Assembly (NCBI RefSeq): GCF_932526225.1 | Contig: NC_064041.1 | Span: 16,365,888-16,429,887, forward strand | Origin: Nematostella vectensis | Taxonomy: Eukaryota > Cnidaria > Anthozoa > Actiniaria > Edwardsiidae | DNA length: 64,000 nucleotides | Direction: 5' to 3' | Part shown: positions 11,355 to 23,400 of the stretch, piece by piece | How positions within the stretch are numbered: position 1 is the first letter of the stretch | Layout: each line of letters begins with the position of its first letter | Made by a program: the position numbers and the translations under genes | The notes under the pieces: model-generated | Seen by the model: only the letters and a program-made list of their open reading frames with translations | What the model was told of the DNA's origin: nothing | Databases searched by the model: none

Positions 11355-13488
11355 GTAAGTTTTCGATGTTTTATAGTTAGTTTAGCTCTCCCACGTTTCT
11401 TACTCTTATTTATTCTCTCTCAATTCCAATAAATTTTAAACGAAACGCTACAAGAGCTTGTTACTAGTAAAACGATCGCGTTCCGCTCACTCGTGACAGG
11501 CCTACGTTTCTCGCTCAAAAACCTGCAAAAAACGTTAATTCTCGATCCCTTTTCTGGTAAGAGCTTGGCTTGCAGTGTTTTTCATTTTTAATCTCGGTTT
11601 TTAAACCCATTTACACTAAGATTTTGTTCCTTTTTACCGGTGAGAGAAGCAGTTCCATATCAGCACGTGGTGATACGAGCCGGCATTTTTGTTTGAGCGA
11701 AATCGTTCACGCATTCGCTACTATTCTTCGTGCCTACATTTATTTAGAGTTTTAAAACAACACCTCGGCGACAGAGCAAGGTGTATTTTATTACCTTGGA
11801 TTGAATGGAGGTATCCTTTCCGTTTAAATGGATGGAAATTACCTGGATTTGGATTCTTTTCGTCGTGACGTGAGCTGTCATGTAAGACTTCATTCACGAA
11901 ATGGCCGCCGAGGGTCAAACTTATCTGATCGTCCTTTGTATTGTTAGCATGAAAAACCCTTTGGTTATAGTAACAGTAAAGGGGTGCTAATGCCTTTAAA
12001 GAAATGACAAAAATATGTTATTGAGTCTCAATTTTCAAATTAAAGAATTAATCTTTTTAGAAATATTTAGCTTAATTTACGTTTAGTCTTACAGTTAAAC
12101 AGTAAGATTACAAAGAAATAAGATGATTGGCTTGCTTTTTACAATGTGTCCCTGGCTACATGAATAACTCAAACTTCATACTACACTAACTTAACTGTTT
12201 TTCAATAACAAAAATTAAAAACTTAGTTTAAATTGAATTTTTTGGTTACATATTCGTGAAGTCATCCTAAATACTCACCATGGTTGTTATAAACTTACTG
12301 TTTTTGCCTGAAAGCCCCATTGACAACCAAAGCGATTGTTGTTGTTTTGAAATAGCGCCATTGTATGGCAAGCGATTTGATTGGAGGACTATAATACTCA
12401 TAATTATTCATTACCAACATTTGAGTTGCGAGTTTCATCTTTTTTTTGCCAGTGATGAAAGCTTTTTAGCCACTGTTTCCATAGTATTTTGGAAGACTAG
12501 AATATAACATAATGAAGAAACCACCAAGCAATGCGTGCTTCAGGATAAGGATCATTGACAAATAAAGATTGATGGCATCGGGAAAGATGTTGGTTTATTT
12601 CAAGCGATCACTCAAACTCAAACCTATTTTTTGTTTTATCACTGATAAGTACTATGGCCTGTAATTAAACTTCTAGGTTAATGACCATGAAGCGAGAAGA
12701 TGAGGTGTATATATGCCAAACACATAGGAAGTATATATTTCATTGCTATGATTTGCAAATTCGACTCACGGCAAAACTTCTACATTTTGTTTGTTTCTCA
12801 TGCATTTTTAGGGTTGCATCAAGGCTCACCTTTGAATCGAACCTGCTATTTTAATTCCCTCTATATGCGAATGAGTGTCTCAGAGTCTGAAAAACTTTGA
12901 ATTCCAGGAAAACTAAACCCAAATTTATTTGTAGTCGTTATGATTGTTATCACGCAATGTGTACAAGATTCCCTATAGGCAAGATACTGGCATCGACACG
13001 GAGGCAAAAAAGCAAATACTGTTCTTATCTTGTGATAAATATACTAACAAAATGCAAAAGGAATTATGTATTGTTTTTGGACGTCAGTGAATGATTAATA
13101 CAAGTTTCACAAACCTTTTTACCAATTTCCTGAGACCTTCGGCCTTCGGCTCGAGGATGTAAAACCACTTTCATATGGCATCGCATAAATGCCAGAATAT
13201 AGATAAATCTTATAATTATTTGCCAGGTATTGTAGTAAAACGATAAAGTAATAACTATTTAAAACTTTGCGCGCATATCGACAATTTTAACGTGATTTTA
13301 ACAACGATAGGAAAAGTTTAAAACAATTTGTAGACTTTCTATTTTAGTGCAGTGCTAAAATAGAGCCTCGATCTGATGTAGGCCTGGTTGCTTATGGGCC
13401 TTTAACGAGATTTAAAGATTAAATTAGTTCATATCTTGAGAGGTATTTTGCTTTTAAAGCAAACTTATCATGTTGTATTGATTGCTAG
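11355..13488 (+). other. 5' UTR intron of the second hnRNP gene (inferred)
   Basis: No exon, RNA gene or known element was recognised in this stretch. It is AT-rich with short random open frames. Confidence 0.45.
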
Positions 13489-13490
13489 AA

Positions 13491-16078
13491 ATGGGAGACG
13501 ATAGTAAACTCATGAAGCTGTTTGTTGGTGGGCTGAATGAGGACACAACAGAAGAGACAGTCAGAGCCTACTTCAAATCGTAAGTGATCCCCTTTTACTA
13601 CCCTCAAGCCTAGATCAAATGGAGATGAGAGTTGTTGAGAGCCAATGAGAGTTCCACTCTTTCCAGCTCCCACAGGGTCACCAAGCCTCTTTGATAGTTG
13701 GTGAGAGTGGTCAAAGGATCAATGCACACTACTTCCGCATACACAAGCACATTGCTGCACAGTCAAACAGAGTTGGAACTCTTATTGGCTTTCATCAGCT
13801 CTCATCTTTGATCAAGTCTCTAGAACTTGTACTTAAACACTAGGTTTTAGTATAAAAGGCCAACCCCAACAGTGTAAGCCATTTCATTTCTTAACCCTTT
13901 CACGCCCAAGTTTTTTTGACTGACGCACACAAAATGACAACAGGTCTTCAGTTTTTATAGATTTTCTCTTTTTCCTTAGAATTTCATGGGCTGACATAGT
14001 AAGAACAAATATTGCCCACATAATTATTGATCGGAATAAAGTTTTGGTTTTCCAAATAGTGTATTGCAACAATTTTTATAAGCAGGCAAAGACAAACTTT
14101 TTTGAATCTAGCGCAATTTAACCGCGTGCTCGTCATTTGTTAGTTCCAGTTTATGCATGTTTTCAGATAAACTACATCAAGTTAACTTCAAAGATTCAGA
14201 GTTAACTCTTTAGGGAAGCATATCCAAGTATTATACATAGCTATTTTTCAGGTTTAAGCGAGCTGGTTGTGATAGTCATGTCAGCACCGTTTCTACACAA
14301 TACAGCATCAACATGGCGGCAATAAAAGCACGGCTTGCATGGTCATTTCACTTCTAAATTTTAGCGGCTTTATTTTATGGATTGAACAAAACTCGACTGT
14401 CCATTTTTGCTCATGATTGTCTAATTGGTTGACAATTGGCCATAATCTGTGAATAAATCAAGTATAGCACAACAACACGAGGATTTTGAGAACATCATCA
14501 AGCGGAATGAGTGGTGACTATTGAACAAATTCAAGATGGTATTGTGAAGAATTTTCTGCATTGTTGTTCAGATGCGGCCAAAATAGGCTTGCAAGAAAGT
14601 ATTATTTGCTGCTATTGGTTTTGCAATATCCAACTGGACGAGAAACAAGTCTTTTTCACTCAAATATTTGCGAATTGTTGGCAATAGTCCGATGCCATGA
14701 TTACTTACAAAAATACCGAGATGGTGGCTGAATTTATTCACCGCTAGTTCCTGCATCGTTCGCTGTTGCTCTCAAACCACTCAGAATCTTTCTCTTCGTT
14801 TCCTTTTTGCCATTTAGAAGCGCCTCAAACAAGTTTGTTCGATTGACAAGAAATTCAATCAATTCAGAATGATTAAAATATAAGTTCTAAGATTAGTTTT
14901 TGGTAGAGTAAAGAGTTCAAATTGCTTTACTATACCAAAAACTAATCTTAGAACTTAGGGCCTGTCAGTCACCATTTTGTCATCTAGTAAAAATAACAAT
15001 TGTGCAGACAAACCATCCGTTTCCATTGGCTGATTTGCATTTGATGAATGAAGCATAATATTTTTTTTATTATTATTTTGATTTCCTCTCATTGAAAACA
15101 ATAACAAAGATATGGCTGACAAGTGATCTTTAAATAAATCCTACATGTTCCTGTGATTGACATGTATGTATGTGAATATAGCATATATGTTCTTTTTTAA
15201 CTCCTTATATATTCTATTTCAGGTTCTGTGAAGGCTCGGAAGCAGATGTCTCAAGTGTCTCTCTGGCAAAAACACCAGAGGGGAAGTCAAGAAAGTTTTG
15301 CTTTGTGGAGTTTTCCAATGGCAGTGACATCATTGACAACATTGTGTTCAACTTTGAATCACACTCCATTGACAATAAACAAGTTGAGGTCAAGCGTGCC
15401 ATGCCCAGGGATGATCCCAACGAGCTGGCCCATGTCCGCACCAAGAAGCTGTTTATTGGCGGCTTGAAGGATGAGCATAGCGAGGAAGACGTGAAGACAG
15501 CCCTTGCACCTCTCTCCCCATTTGCTCCCCTGGAGATCAAGATGGTTAGGGACAGAGAAACCAACAAGTTCAAAGGTTACTGCTTTGTGAACTTCCCCAA
15601 CGAACACATTGTTGACAAGCTCTATCTGGTGAGGCATATCCAAGTCAAAGGAAAAGATGTGGAGATGAAGAAAGCTGCTGACCTTGGGGCTGGTGGGCGT
15701 GGTGGCCGTGGGGGGCGTGGTGGGGGAAGGGGTGCACCTCGTGGGAGGGGTGGCCCTCGTGGTGGTGGTGGCGGCAGTGGAGGATATGGTGGTGGCAGCT
15801 ATGGAGGATATGGGAATTATGGTGGTTACTCTCAAGGTGGATATGGTGGGTACGCCGACAATTCATGGTCTGGTGGTTACGGCAGCTATGATGGAGGTTA
15901 TGGTAATGGTGGTGATTACAGTAACGGGTACAGCAGCTATGGCGGTGGTTATGGTGGGGGGTATGATAGTAGCATGGGCCAATACAGCCAGGAAGCGTCT
16001 GGATATGGGCCTAGTCGTGGTACTGGGGGCAGAGGACGCGGTGCTCCCAGGGGCAGTGGTGGATACAGGCCATACTAA
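13491..16078 (+). CDS. hnRNP A/B-type RNA-binding protein, divergent paralogue (two RRMs, Gly-rich tail)
   Basis: Two coding exons, 13491-13579 and 15223-16078, join in phase 2 (AAATC|GTAAGT ... TTTCAG|GTTCTG) to give 314 residues. RRM1 has RNP2 LFVGGL (10-15), but RNP1 is RKFCFVEF (53-60), with Lys and Cys where the family has Gly. RRM2 has LFIGGL (106-111) and KGYCFVNF (148-155). The linker VEVKRAMPRDD is shared with the gene at 3992. Residues 185-314 are rich in Gly, Arg, Tyr and Ser (GGRGG, GGYGG) and end GYRPY. The likely role is pre-mRNA binding in splicing and transport. The single intron lies inside RRM1, whereas the first gene's coding region is uninterrupted, so that one may be a retrocopy or may have lost the intron. 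The first RRM may bind RNA differently; this is inferred from the altered RNP1. Confidence 0.92.
14881..14957. repeat. Near-perfect inverted repeat (33-bp arms, 11-nt loop)
   Basis: The arms 14881-14913 and 14925-14957 are complementary with one mismatch and start TAAGTTCTAAGATTAG. It lies in the coding-region intron of the second hnRNP gene and ends directly beside a MITE-like copy. It could form a cruciform or a transcribed hairpin. Confidence 0.85.
14959..15125 (+). mobile_element. MITE-like element, family M, copy 1
   Basis: It begins CCTGTCAGTCACCATTTTGT and ends near ACAAAGATATGGCTGACAAG. The same two ends flank short AT-rich cores at five other places in the window. The ends are roughly inverted (GCCAGCC inward on both sides), as in a small non-autonomous DNA transposon. 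Confidence 0.55.
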
Positions 16079-16548
16079 ACTAGTTTAACTCACAGTATCT
16101 GTTTAGTTTAAATCCTCAGTTTCAGTTAAACTTTGGGGCTGAGGCATGATGGCAATTGATTTTAAAATGGACCCAACAATTTGCGCTGAACAGCTTAGTC
16201 TAGTAGACATAGTCTTTCACCTTGGCTTCATAAGTATTCCACATCTCTTCACATAAAGTGGAATTTTACCTGTGGGCTCATCCATTTATACTCATTTACT
16301 AAATCCAGCTAGCTTTCATACACTTTGTCAAAGTACCCAAACCGCTTTGTGCAGACACCATTTTATCTGTAAATATGATAACATAATGATGATGGGGGAT
16401 TACAACTGGTGGCATCCAAATGTACTTTGTGGTTGCACCAAGTAGCTAGCATAGCAAGACGTATCATTATCAGATTTATTATATTGAAGGCTATATAAGC
16501 TTTATGAACTGAATTTGTTATTGCCGTACAGCCATGGAATGGGTAATA

Positions 16549-16628
16549 GACACTTTAGACCAATAATAGCCAGAAAGTTTAGACCAATAATAACTGGGAA
16601 GTTTAGCCCAATAATAAGCAGGAAGTTA
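16549..16628. repeat. 27-bp tandem repeat, 3 copies, in the 3' UTR of the second hnRNP gene
   Basis: Three imperfect copies of a unit with core GTTTAGACCAATAATA. Confidence 0.8.
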
Positions 16629-16735
16629 AGATTAGAGACCTGTCTCATTTTGATAGCATCTTGACTTGGCTTATAGAAATGAACTTTTCTCAATTTTATT
16701 TCCCTTGCTGTTGTATTTATTTTACACTTTATATC

Positions 16736-17185
16736 AATAAATCAGTTTTCTGAGCTTTCAAATGGGTTTATTCTTTTATACATAAATGGATTTTGCTAAA
16801 CTAATATGAAGTTATCAACAACAAGAATTTCTGATGTTTTCTAAGGTATGGTATTAAAAAGTATATTTCATCTAATCCTTTCTATTTTCTGGTAGCATTT
16901 TGCAATTAACTTTTCTTTCCACAGTGCTTCAGTAATTATTTCATTTTCTACTACTACTACCTTTTCTACCAATTGATATATTTTTACAGAGAGCAATATT
17001 TTCTATATTTCTACTTTGTATATAATTACACTTTTATGTTTTCTTTTCAGATGAGAATACTAAGAAATGAGTTATTTTGTTTGGAGAATTTAACAAAGAT
17101 GCTTATTTATTTAACTGAAGAGAATGCAGCTTGATGTAAGCTAGGCCATGTTTAAATAATGTAAATATGTACAGAAACTAATAAA
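16736..17185 (+). terminator. Poly(A) signals of the second hnRNP gene
   Basis: AATAAA occurs at 16736-16741 and again at 17180-17185. The stretch between the stop codon (16078) and these shows no other gene, so it is read as 3' UTR. Confidence 0.45.
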
Positions 17186-17328
17186 TGAAAGAACAATATA
17201 TCATTTGCTAATTGTCCATTGCAGACCACATTACAGAATGCATTGTGCTTCAGCACTGAGACGCTGATCTATTTTGATAGCAACTGGTCATCCTTATGAT
17301 CTGTAAAAGTAAAAATTTTCAATTTTTG

Positions 17329-17545
17329 GACCCATAAAGCTGTCCACATAGAGCAGAACCGGGTTAATAAGGACACCTTTGGCACCCGTAAAACTATCCA
17401 CATGCTGTAGAACCTGGTTAATACGGACACCTTTGGGACCCATAAAACTACATACAGTAGAACCTCGTTAGTAAGGACACCTTTGGACCCATAAAACTAT
17501 CCACATGCAGTAGAACCTCGGTAATAAGGACACTTGAGCTATAAA
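17329..17545. repeat. Four diverged copies of a 55-65 bp unit with a GTAGAACCTCG core
   Basis: Each copy has the order TAGAACCTCGTTAATAAGG, ACACCTTTGG, CCCATAAAACTA. The TAGAACCTCG core resembles terminal repeats of Tc1/pogo-type elements in many animals. No transposase is nearby. Confidence 0.75.
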
Positions 17546-17898
17546 ACTTTCTTGAAGTTGATTGATTTACACAAATGTACGGAACTTATAAGAATTTTCC
17601 CTAGAACTTAGATGCGGGTCCACAATATAGGCACCGGTCAAAAGGCCTTTTGCACCTGATGCCGACCTCCCTTTGTCGCCGTAGCAAAATATGAAGTGTG
17701 AGATTGTTTACAAAGCGGGTGTAAGGGAGATGGAAAACAGCAAAACCGTAAACCGCGTAGTCTAGAGATACCGCGGAAACTAAATACGAAAAACCACGCC
17801 AGTTTTAAGGCAAAACTGCATTACCGCAAACCCTTTTACATCCCCCTCTTCCAATATTGAATAAAAGTAAGAAGAAGCAGTCTAAGGTTTTCCCTAGT

Positions 17899-17958
17899 CA
17901 GTCCCTCCCCCGGCCTGTCAGTCCCTCCCCCGGCCTGTCAGTCCCTCCCCCGGCCTGT
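17899..17958. repeat. 20-bp tandem repeat, 3 exact copies
   Basis: GTCCCTCCCCCGGCCTGTCA occurs three times without change except at the very end, so the array is young. Confidence 0.93.
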
Positions 17959-18132
17959 GTTTAAGATTCGTTCCGCGAGTAGGGGGCTACAGGCGAGTAC
18001 ACAGGGCGGTGCGCGCGCACCCCCTTGGGCGGTAAAAGTGGGTCATTTCTTATTAAGGAATCTTCAAATTCTATTTTTTTCCATATGATACCTATAACTG
18101 CGCACCCTTCTCAGCCAATCCTGGGTACGCAC

Positions 18133-19116
18133 CTAGGCTACTATCTCCCTCTGCAGCTTGGCTTGTCTTAGTCTCTCCAGTACCGATGACAACTCACTAC
18201 CGTCCTGTGTCCTTTTTTGAAACATCCCTTTCGCAGAACCTTCGCTACCCATTCTCTTATATCCTTTGCTTCCTAGAAAACCCGTAACAACATCCGCATT
18301 CGCGCTTAGATTTGCCTTAATCATATCTATTTCAAGTGTGTCAAATGGTAGCACCTTTAAAATAGCATATTCATTTCCCTGGCTGCTCAAAACCAGCAAG
18401 TCGACTTTCTTCCTCTCCAAGCCTTGAGCAAGCAGATCCAAGGGAATAACACCAGCTCGGTGGGGTCCCTGTGTGTTTTTGTCAGTCGAATTGTCACCCG
18501 TGTTGTTATGACTATCCTCTGATCTCATTTGGTGGCTATGGGAACCGTTGAGTAGATCCATGGTAGTGTTAAGGACTTCTGGTAGAGCTGCGTTTACGAT
18601 GAAATATCTCCTTGGTGAATCCTTCAAAGTCTGAAATCTCTCATAGTCACTCTCCATAACCATACTCATCCACCCCCGGTAATGGAGATTTGCTGCGAGT
18701 GTTAACCCCCCCTTTGATATCTGACAACAGAGAACATAAAATCCATCTCGCTTCCCATCTAACATTCTCTCTAACGCTATCACATCTTCGTCGTAAGATG
18801 AACTTATAATACTTCTTGCCAGCTCGTAATCCGAGATTCCCGTGGCAGGCGGTGGTTCTATCGATTTTCGCATCGCATCTATGACGCTTGATTCATAGGC
18901 AACTCGCCGAGGTGTGGTGTTCGAGTCTCCTTCCTCAGCCTGGGATATCATCAATACGTATGACTCATCGATCTCAAACTGAGCTCTAGAAGCATCTTGG
19001 TGGAGATATCGAACGTAATAATTGCCCCCGTCTCGTAAAGCCAAAAGAGCAAATAGCGCCACAATTACAACCCCGAGGAACACCAACTCTCGCTGGAAAC
19101 TTAGCCGGCTCGCCAT
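18133..19116 (-). CDS. Type II membrane protein resembling an FkbM/Star-like methyltransferase, probably non-catalytic
   Basis: A single-exon protein of 327 residues. I start at the ATG at 19116 (MASRLSF), because the same frame upstream has only a TTG. Residues 11-28 form one hydrophobic helix after a short basic N-terminus, giving a type II signal anchor with the rest in the Golgi/ER lumen or outside. Residues 124-178 follow the layout of FkbM-like proteins (GFYVLCC..., RGWMSMVMESDYERFQTL, NAALPEV), and residues 236-258 (KKVDLLVLSSQGNEYAILKVLPF) match the second conserved block. However, the usual glycine-rich SAM-binding motif is CCQISKGG here, and the usual DxEG is SSQG. Family membership is an inference from pattern; loss of catalysis follows if it is right. 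An N- and T-rich linker (about 190-216) interrupts the fold. It lies downstream of COG7 on the same strand. Confidence 0.62.
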   Translation of the reverse strand: MASRLSFQRELVFLGVVIVALFALLALRDGGNYYVRYLHQDASRAQFEIDESYVLMISQAEEGDSNTTPRRVAYESSVIDAMRKSIEPPPATGISDYELARSIISSSYDEDVIALERMLDGKRDGFYVLCCQISKGGLTLAANLHYRGWMSMVMESDYERFQTLKDSPRRYFIVNAALPEVLNTTMDLLNGSHSHQMRSEDSHNNTGDNSTDKNTQGPHRAGVIPLDLLAQGLERKKVDLLVLSSQGNEYAILKVLPFDTLEIDMIKANLSANADVVTGFLGSKGYKRMGSEGSAKGMFQKRTQDGSELSSVLERLRQAKLQREIVA

Positions 19117-20479
19117 TATCCCGAAACGCAACGAGTCGGAAACACTTCACATTAACCTAGAGGTCAATTGCATTGAGAGACCGGTCGTTCTCGGGCCGGC
19201 TATCTTACCACAATCAGTCAACATGTCTGTCATTTTTCATGGCTCCGCTATGAATTCATCGTGAATTCTCTGCTTGGATAGAGAAAGTGGGTAGCGTAGC
19301 GCTACGGTTGTTTCCTTCAAAAACCCGGCAAATTACTGCGAGTGTCGAAGTGTTTTCGGTCACCTGTCTGACCAGTTGAGCGCGAAATGTTGCCGTTTTC
19401 GAGTTCTATTTTTAGCAGCGATTTATTTTGAAAACATTAGAAAAAGAATACGTATCTTGTTTTTTGGCGTTGACGTGAAATCATAACATCAGGTTTGACT
19501 TTTCATTTCTCTTCCTTGCTGACGCATATGTTTTCTAAGTTTCTTTTTGCGAGATCTTCTAAATTGGCTTCGAATTGATAGCTTTTACGATAATCTTGGC
19601 TAATTATCTACATAAATATTTGAATTTTGAAAATGTTTCCAGTTTTTGTTTGTGTGATACGATTGAGTCGAACATATAGTTTATATTTTCGTCATTTATG
19701 AGAAAGATACCAGAAACTCCACGAAGAGACCGATGCGTCTTTTTATTTAAACAAATTGTTCTAAAAAATGTTTTTTAAATAAAAAAAGTTACTTTTTCAA
19801 AGCAAAAACGTGTAATATTTTCTATAAAACTTGTTGGCGAATCCACAAGTCTGAGCTGATGGATAACTCCTAAATGGTAGAAAACAAAGGTTCACGTATC
19901 TGCCATCAAAATCCTTAGGATCGCTGCCTTGCACGCCCGGTGGCCTTGTATGACCATCGTATGACTTAATTGAACGTCTTTCAACACATTTCTGACTCAC
20001 CACCTAATTCATCTGCTCGGTCCTTTAGAGATCAGTGAATACTCAATTACTGTTGACACGAGAGGGCGCTACGGGCCGAGGGTATTCATACAACGGGGGA
20101 CACGGGACACAGGACACGCCAAACGGAACACGTTACACGCAAAACGGGACAAATACTACACGGGACGAGCTACGGGACACGGGTAGTCAAACAACGGGGG
20201 ACACGGGACACGGGACACTCCAAACGGGGCGCTACGGCGTTTATCAAAAACCAAGGGCAAAAACCTTTGGTTATAGGATTCACCATGTTTTAGCGATTTT
20301 TCATTCCATTGCCTTATTTTCTGTATTTCAGTTTATATTTCTGTATTTCATTTGTATTTCATGTCCTTTTGTGTACATTCCTTACTAAACGCTATCTGTA
20401 TTTTTCCAAGCCCACATTTCGTCAGTGTTTTTCCTCATCCTTGGAAGAGCTATCTGTATTCTTCCAAGCCCACATTTCG
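19117..20479. other. Intergenic: upstream region of the FkbM-like gene and 3' UTR side of COG7
   Basis: No exon seen. No canonical AATAAA for COG7 was found on the minus strand close to its stop. A run of GGGACAC-type heptamers (20085-20240) is listed separately. Confidence 0.45.
20085..20240. repeat. Cluster of GGGACAC-like heptamers, in two related blocks
   Basis: Blocks near 20091 and 20190 both read ACGGGGGACACGGGACAC and end in CCAAACGG. The overlapping short ORF is not considered a gene. Confidence 0.7.
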
Positions 20480-23400
20480 TCAGCGTATTTTCCTTATCCC
20501 TGAAAGAGCTATCTGGATTCTGTCCTGAACGTTGTGCTCGGCGGCTATGTCATGAAACCTGTAAAAGAAGCACAAGAAAATAGTGTAAAAATACCGTATT
20601 CTCGAGCTTGTAAAACCACAGGAAAATAGTGTAAAAATACCGTATTCTCGAGCTTGTAAAACCACAGAAAAATAGTGTAAAAATACCGTATTCTCGAGCT
20701 TGTAAAACCACAGGAATATAGTGTAAAAATACCGTATTCTCGAGCTTGTAAAACCACAGGAAAATAGTGTAAAATACCGTATTCTCGAGCTTGTAAAGCC
20801 ACAGGAAAACAGTGTAAAAATACCGTATTCTCGAGCTTGTAAAACCACAGGAAAATAGTGTAAAAATACCGTATTCTCGAGCTTGTAAAACCACAGAAAA
20901 ATAGTTTAAAAATACCATATTCTCGAGCTTGAAAAACCACAGGAAAATAGTGTAAAAATACCGTATTCTCGAGCTTGTAAAACCACAGGAAAATAGTATA
21001 AAAATACCGTATTCTCGAGCTTTTAAAACCACAGGAAAATAGTTTAAGGAAACGGAATTCTCGAACTTAGGCCCTTCGCAACCTCTCTTTTTGCGCTTGT
21101 GTTTGACCGATTCTCACTTCTGTTGAGCTTGTGTTTGACCGATTCTCACTTCTGTTGCGCTTGTGTTTGATCGATTCTCACTTCTGTTGCGCTTGTGTTT
21201 GACCGATTCGCACTTCTGTTGCGCTTGTGTTTGACCAATTCTCTCGGGCTAGTGCGTACGTAAGAGCATGGAACCCTCTGCTATTAGGGGTAACGTTATA
21301 TCGTACTCGTCAGGACTGGTGCGTACGCGAGAGCATGGAACCCTCTGCTATTAGGGGTAACGTTATATCATACTCGTCACCAGGACTGGTGGGTACGCGG
21401 GAGCATGGAACCCTCTGCTATTAGGGGTAACGTTATATCGTACTCGTCACCAGGACTGGTGGGTACGCGGGAGCATGGAACCCTCTGCTATTAGGGGTAA
21501 CGTTATATCATACTCGTCACCAGGACTGGTGGGTACGCGGGAGCATGGAACCCTCTGCTATTAGGGGTAACGTTATATCGTACTCGTCACCAGGACTGGT
21601 GGGTACGCGGGAGCATGGAACCCTCTGCTATTAGGGGTAACGTTATATCATACTCGTCACCAGGACTGGTGGGTACGCGGGAGCATGGAACCCTATGCTA
21701 TTAGAGGTAACGTTATATCATACTCGTCACCAGGACTGGTGGGTACGCGGGAGCATGGAACCCTATGCTATTAGAGGTAACGTTATATCATACTCGTCAC
21801 CAGGACTGGTGGGTACGCGGGAGCATGGAACCCTCTGCTATTAGAGGTAACGTTATATCATACTCGTCACCAGGACTGGTGGGTACGCGGGAGCATGGAA
21901 CCCTCTGCTATTAGGGGTAACGTTATATCGTACTCGTCACCAGGACTGGTGGGTACGCGAGAGCATGGAACCCTCTGCTATTAGGGGTAACGTTATATCA
22001 TACTCGTCACCAGGACTGGTGGGTACGCGAGAGCATGGAACCCTCTGCTATTAGGGGTAACGTTATATCATACTCGTCACCAGGACTGGTGGGTACGCGA
22101 GAGCATGGAACCCTCTGCTATTAGGGGTAACGTTATATCGTACTCGTCACCAGGACTGGTGGGTACGCGGGAGCATGGAACCCTCTGCTATTAGGGGTAA
22201 CGTTATATCATACTTGTCACCAGGACTGGTGGGTACGCGGGAGCATGGAACCCTATGCTATTAGAGGTAACGTTATATCATACTCGTCACCAGGACTGGT
22301 GGGTACGCGGGAGCATGGAACCCTCTGCTATTAGGGGTAACGCTATATCATACTCGTCAGGACTGGTGCGTACGCAAGAGCATGGAACCCTGTGCTATTT
22401 AGGGTAAAGCTATATCATACTCACTCGTCAGGACTGGCACGTAACAACAGATCAATGCCTTTCAGGTCTGGCGTAGGTTCTACTTCAAGGGCTTCAAGCA
22501 CGTTACAGAGGTACTCTAGAATGCAAGTAGAATCTATTGTTATGTGCGTGTGTATTTTACTGATAAATAACTATCTGCATATTATTGTATTATCTTACTA
22601 TACTATACTGTATTATCTTACTATACTATACTGTATTATCTTACTATACTATACTGTATTATCTTACTATACTATACTGTATTATCTTACTATACTATAC
22701 TGTATTATCTTACTATACTATACTGTATTATCTTACTATGCTATACTGTATTACCTTACTATACTATACTGTATTATCTTACTATACTATATTATATTAC
22801 CTTACTATACTATATTGTATTATCTTACTATACTATTGTATTATCTTACTATACTATATTGTATTACCTTACTATACTATATTGTATTATCTTACTATAC
22901 TATATTGTATTACCTTATTATGCTATATTGTATTATCTTACTATACTATACTGTATTATCTTACTATATTATTGTATTATCTTACTATACTATATTGCAT
23001 TACCTTACTATACTATATTGGATTATCTTACTATACTATATTGTATTACCTTACTATACTATATTGTATTATCTTACTATACTATATTGTATTACCTTAC
23101 TATACTATATTGTATTATCTTACTATACTATATTGTATTATCTTACTATACTATATTGTATTACCTTACTATACTATATTGTATTATCTTACTATACTAT
23201 ATTGTATTACCTTACTATACTATATTGTATTATCTTACTATACTATATTGTATTATCTTACTATACTATACTGTATTATCTTAATATACTATACTGTATT
23301 ATCTTAATATACTATACTGTATTATCTTACTATACTATATTATATTACCTTACTATACTATATTGTATTATTTTACTATACTATATTGTATTATCTTACT

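Noticed and set aside
20480..21032. Minus-strand ORFs of 122-160 residues
   Set aside because: Only the last 26 codons (20558-20480) are real, as COG7 exon 20; the rest is the 46-bp array.
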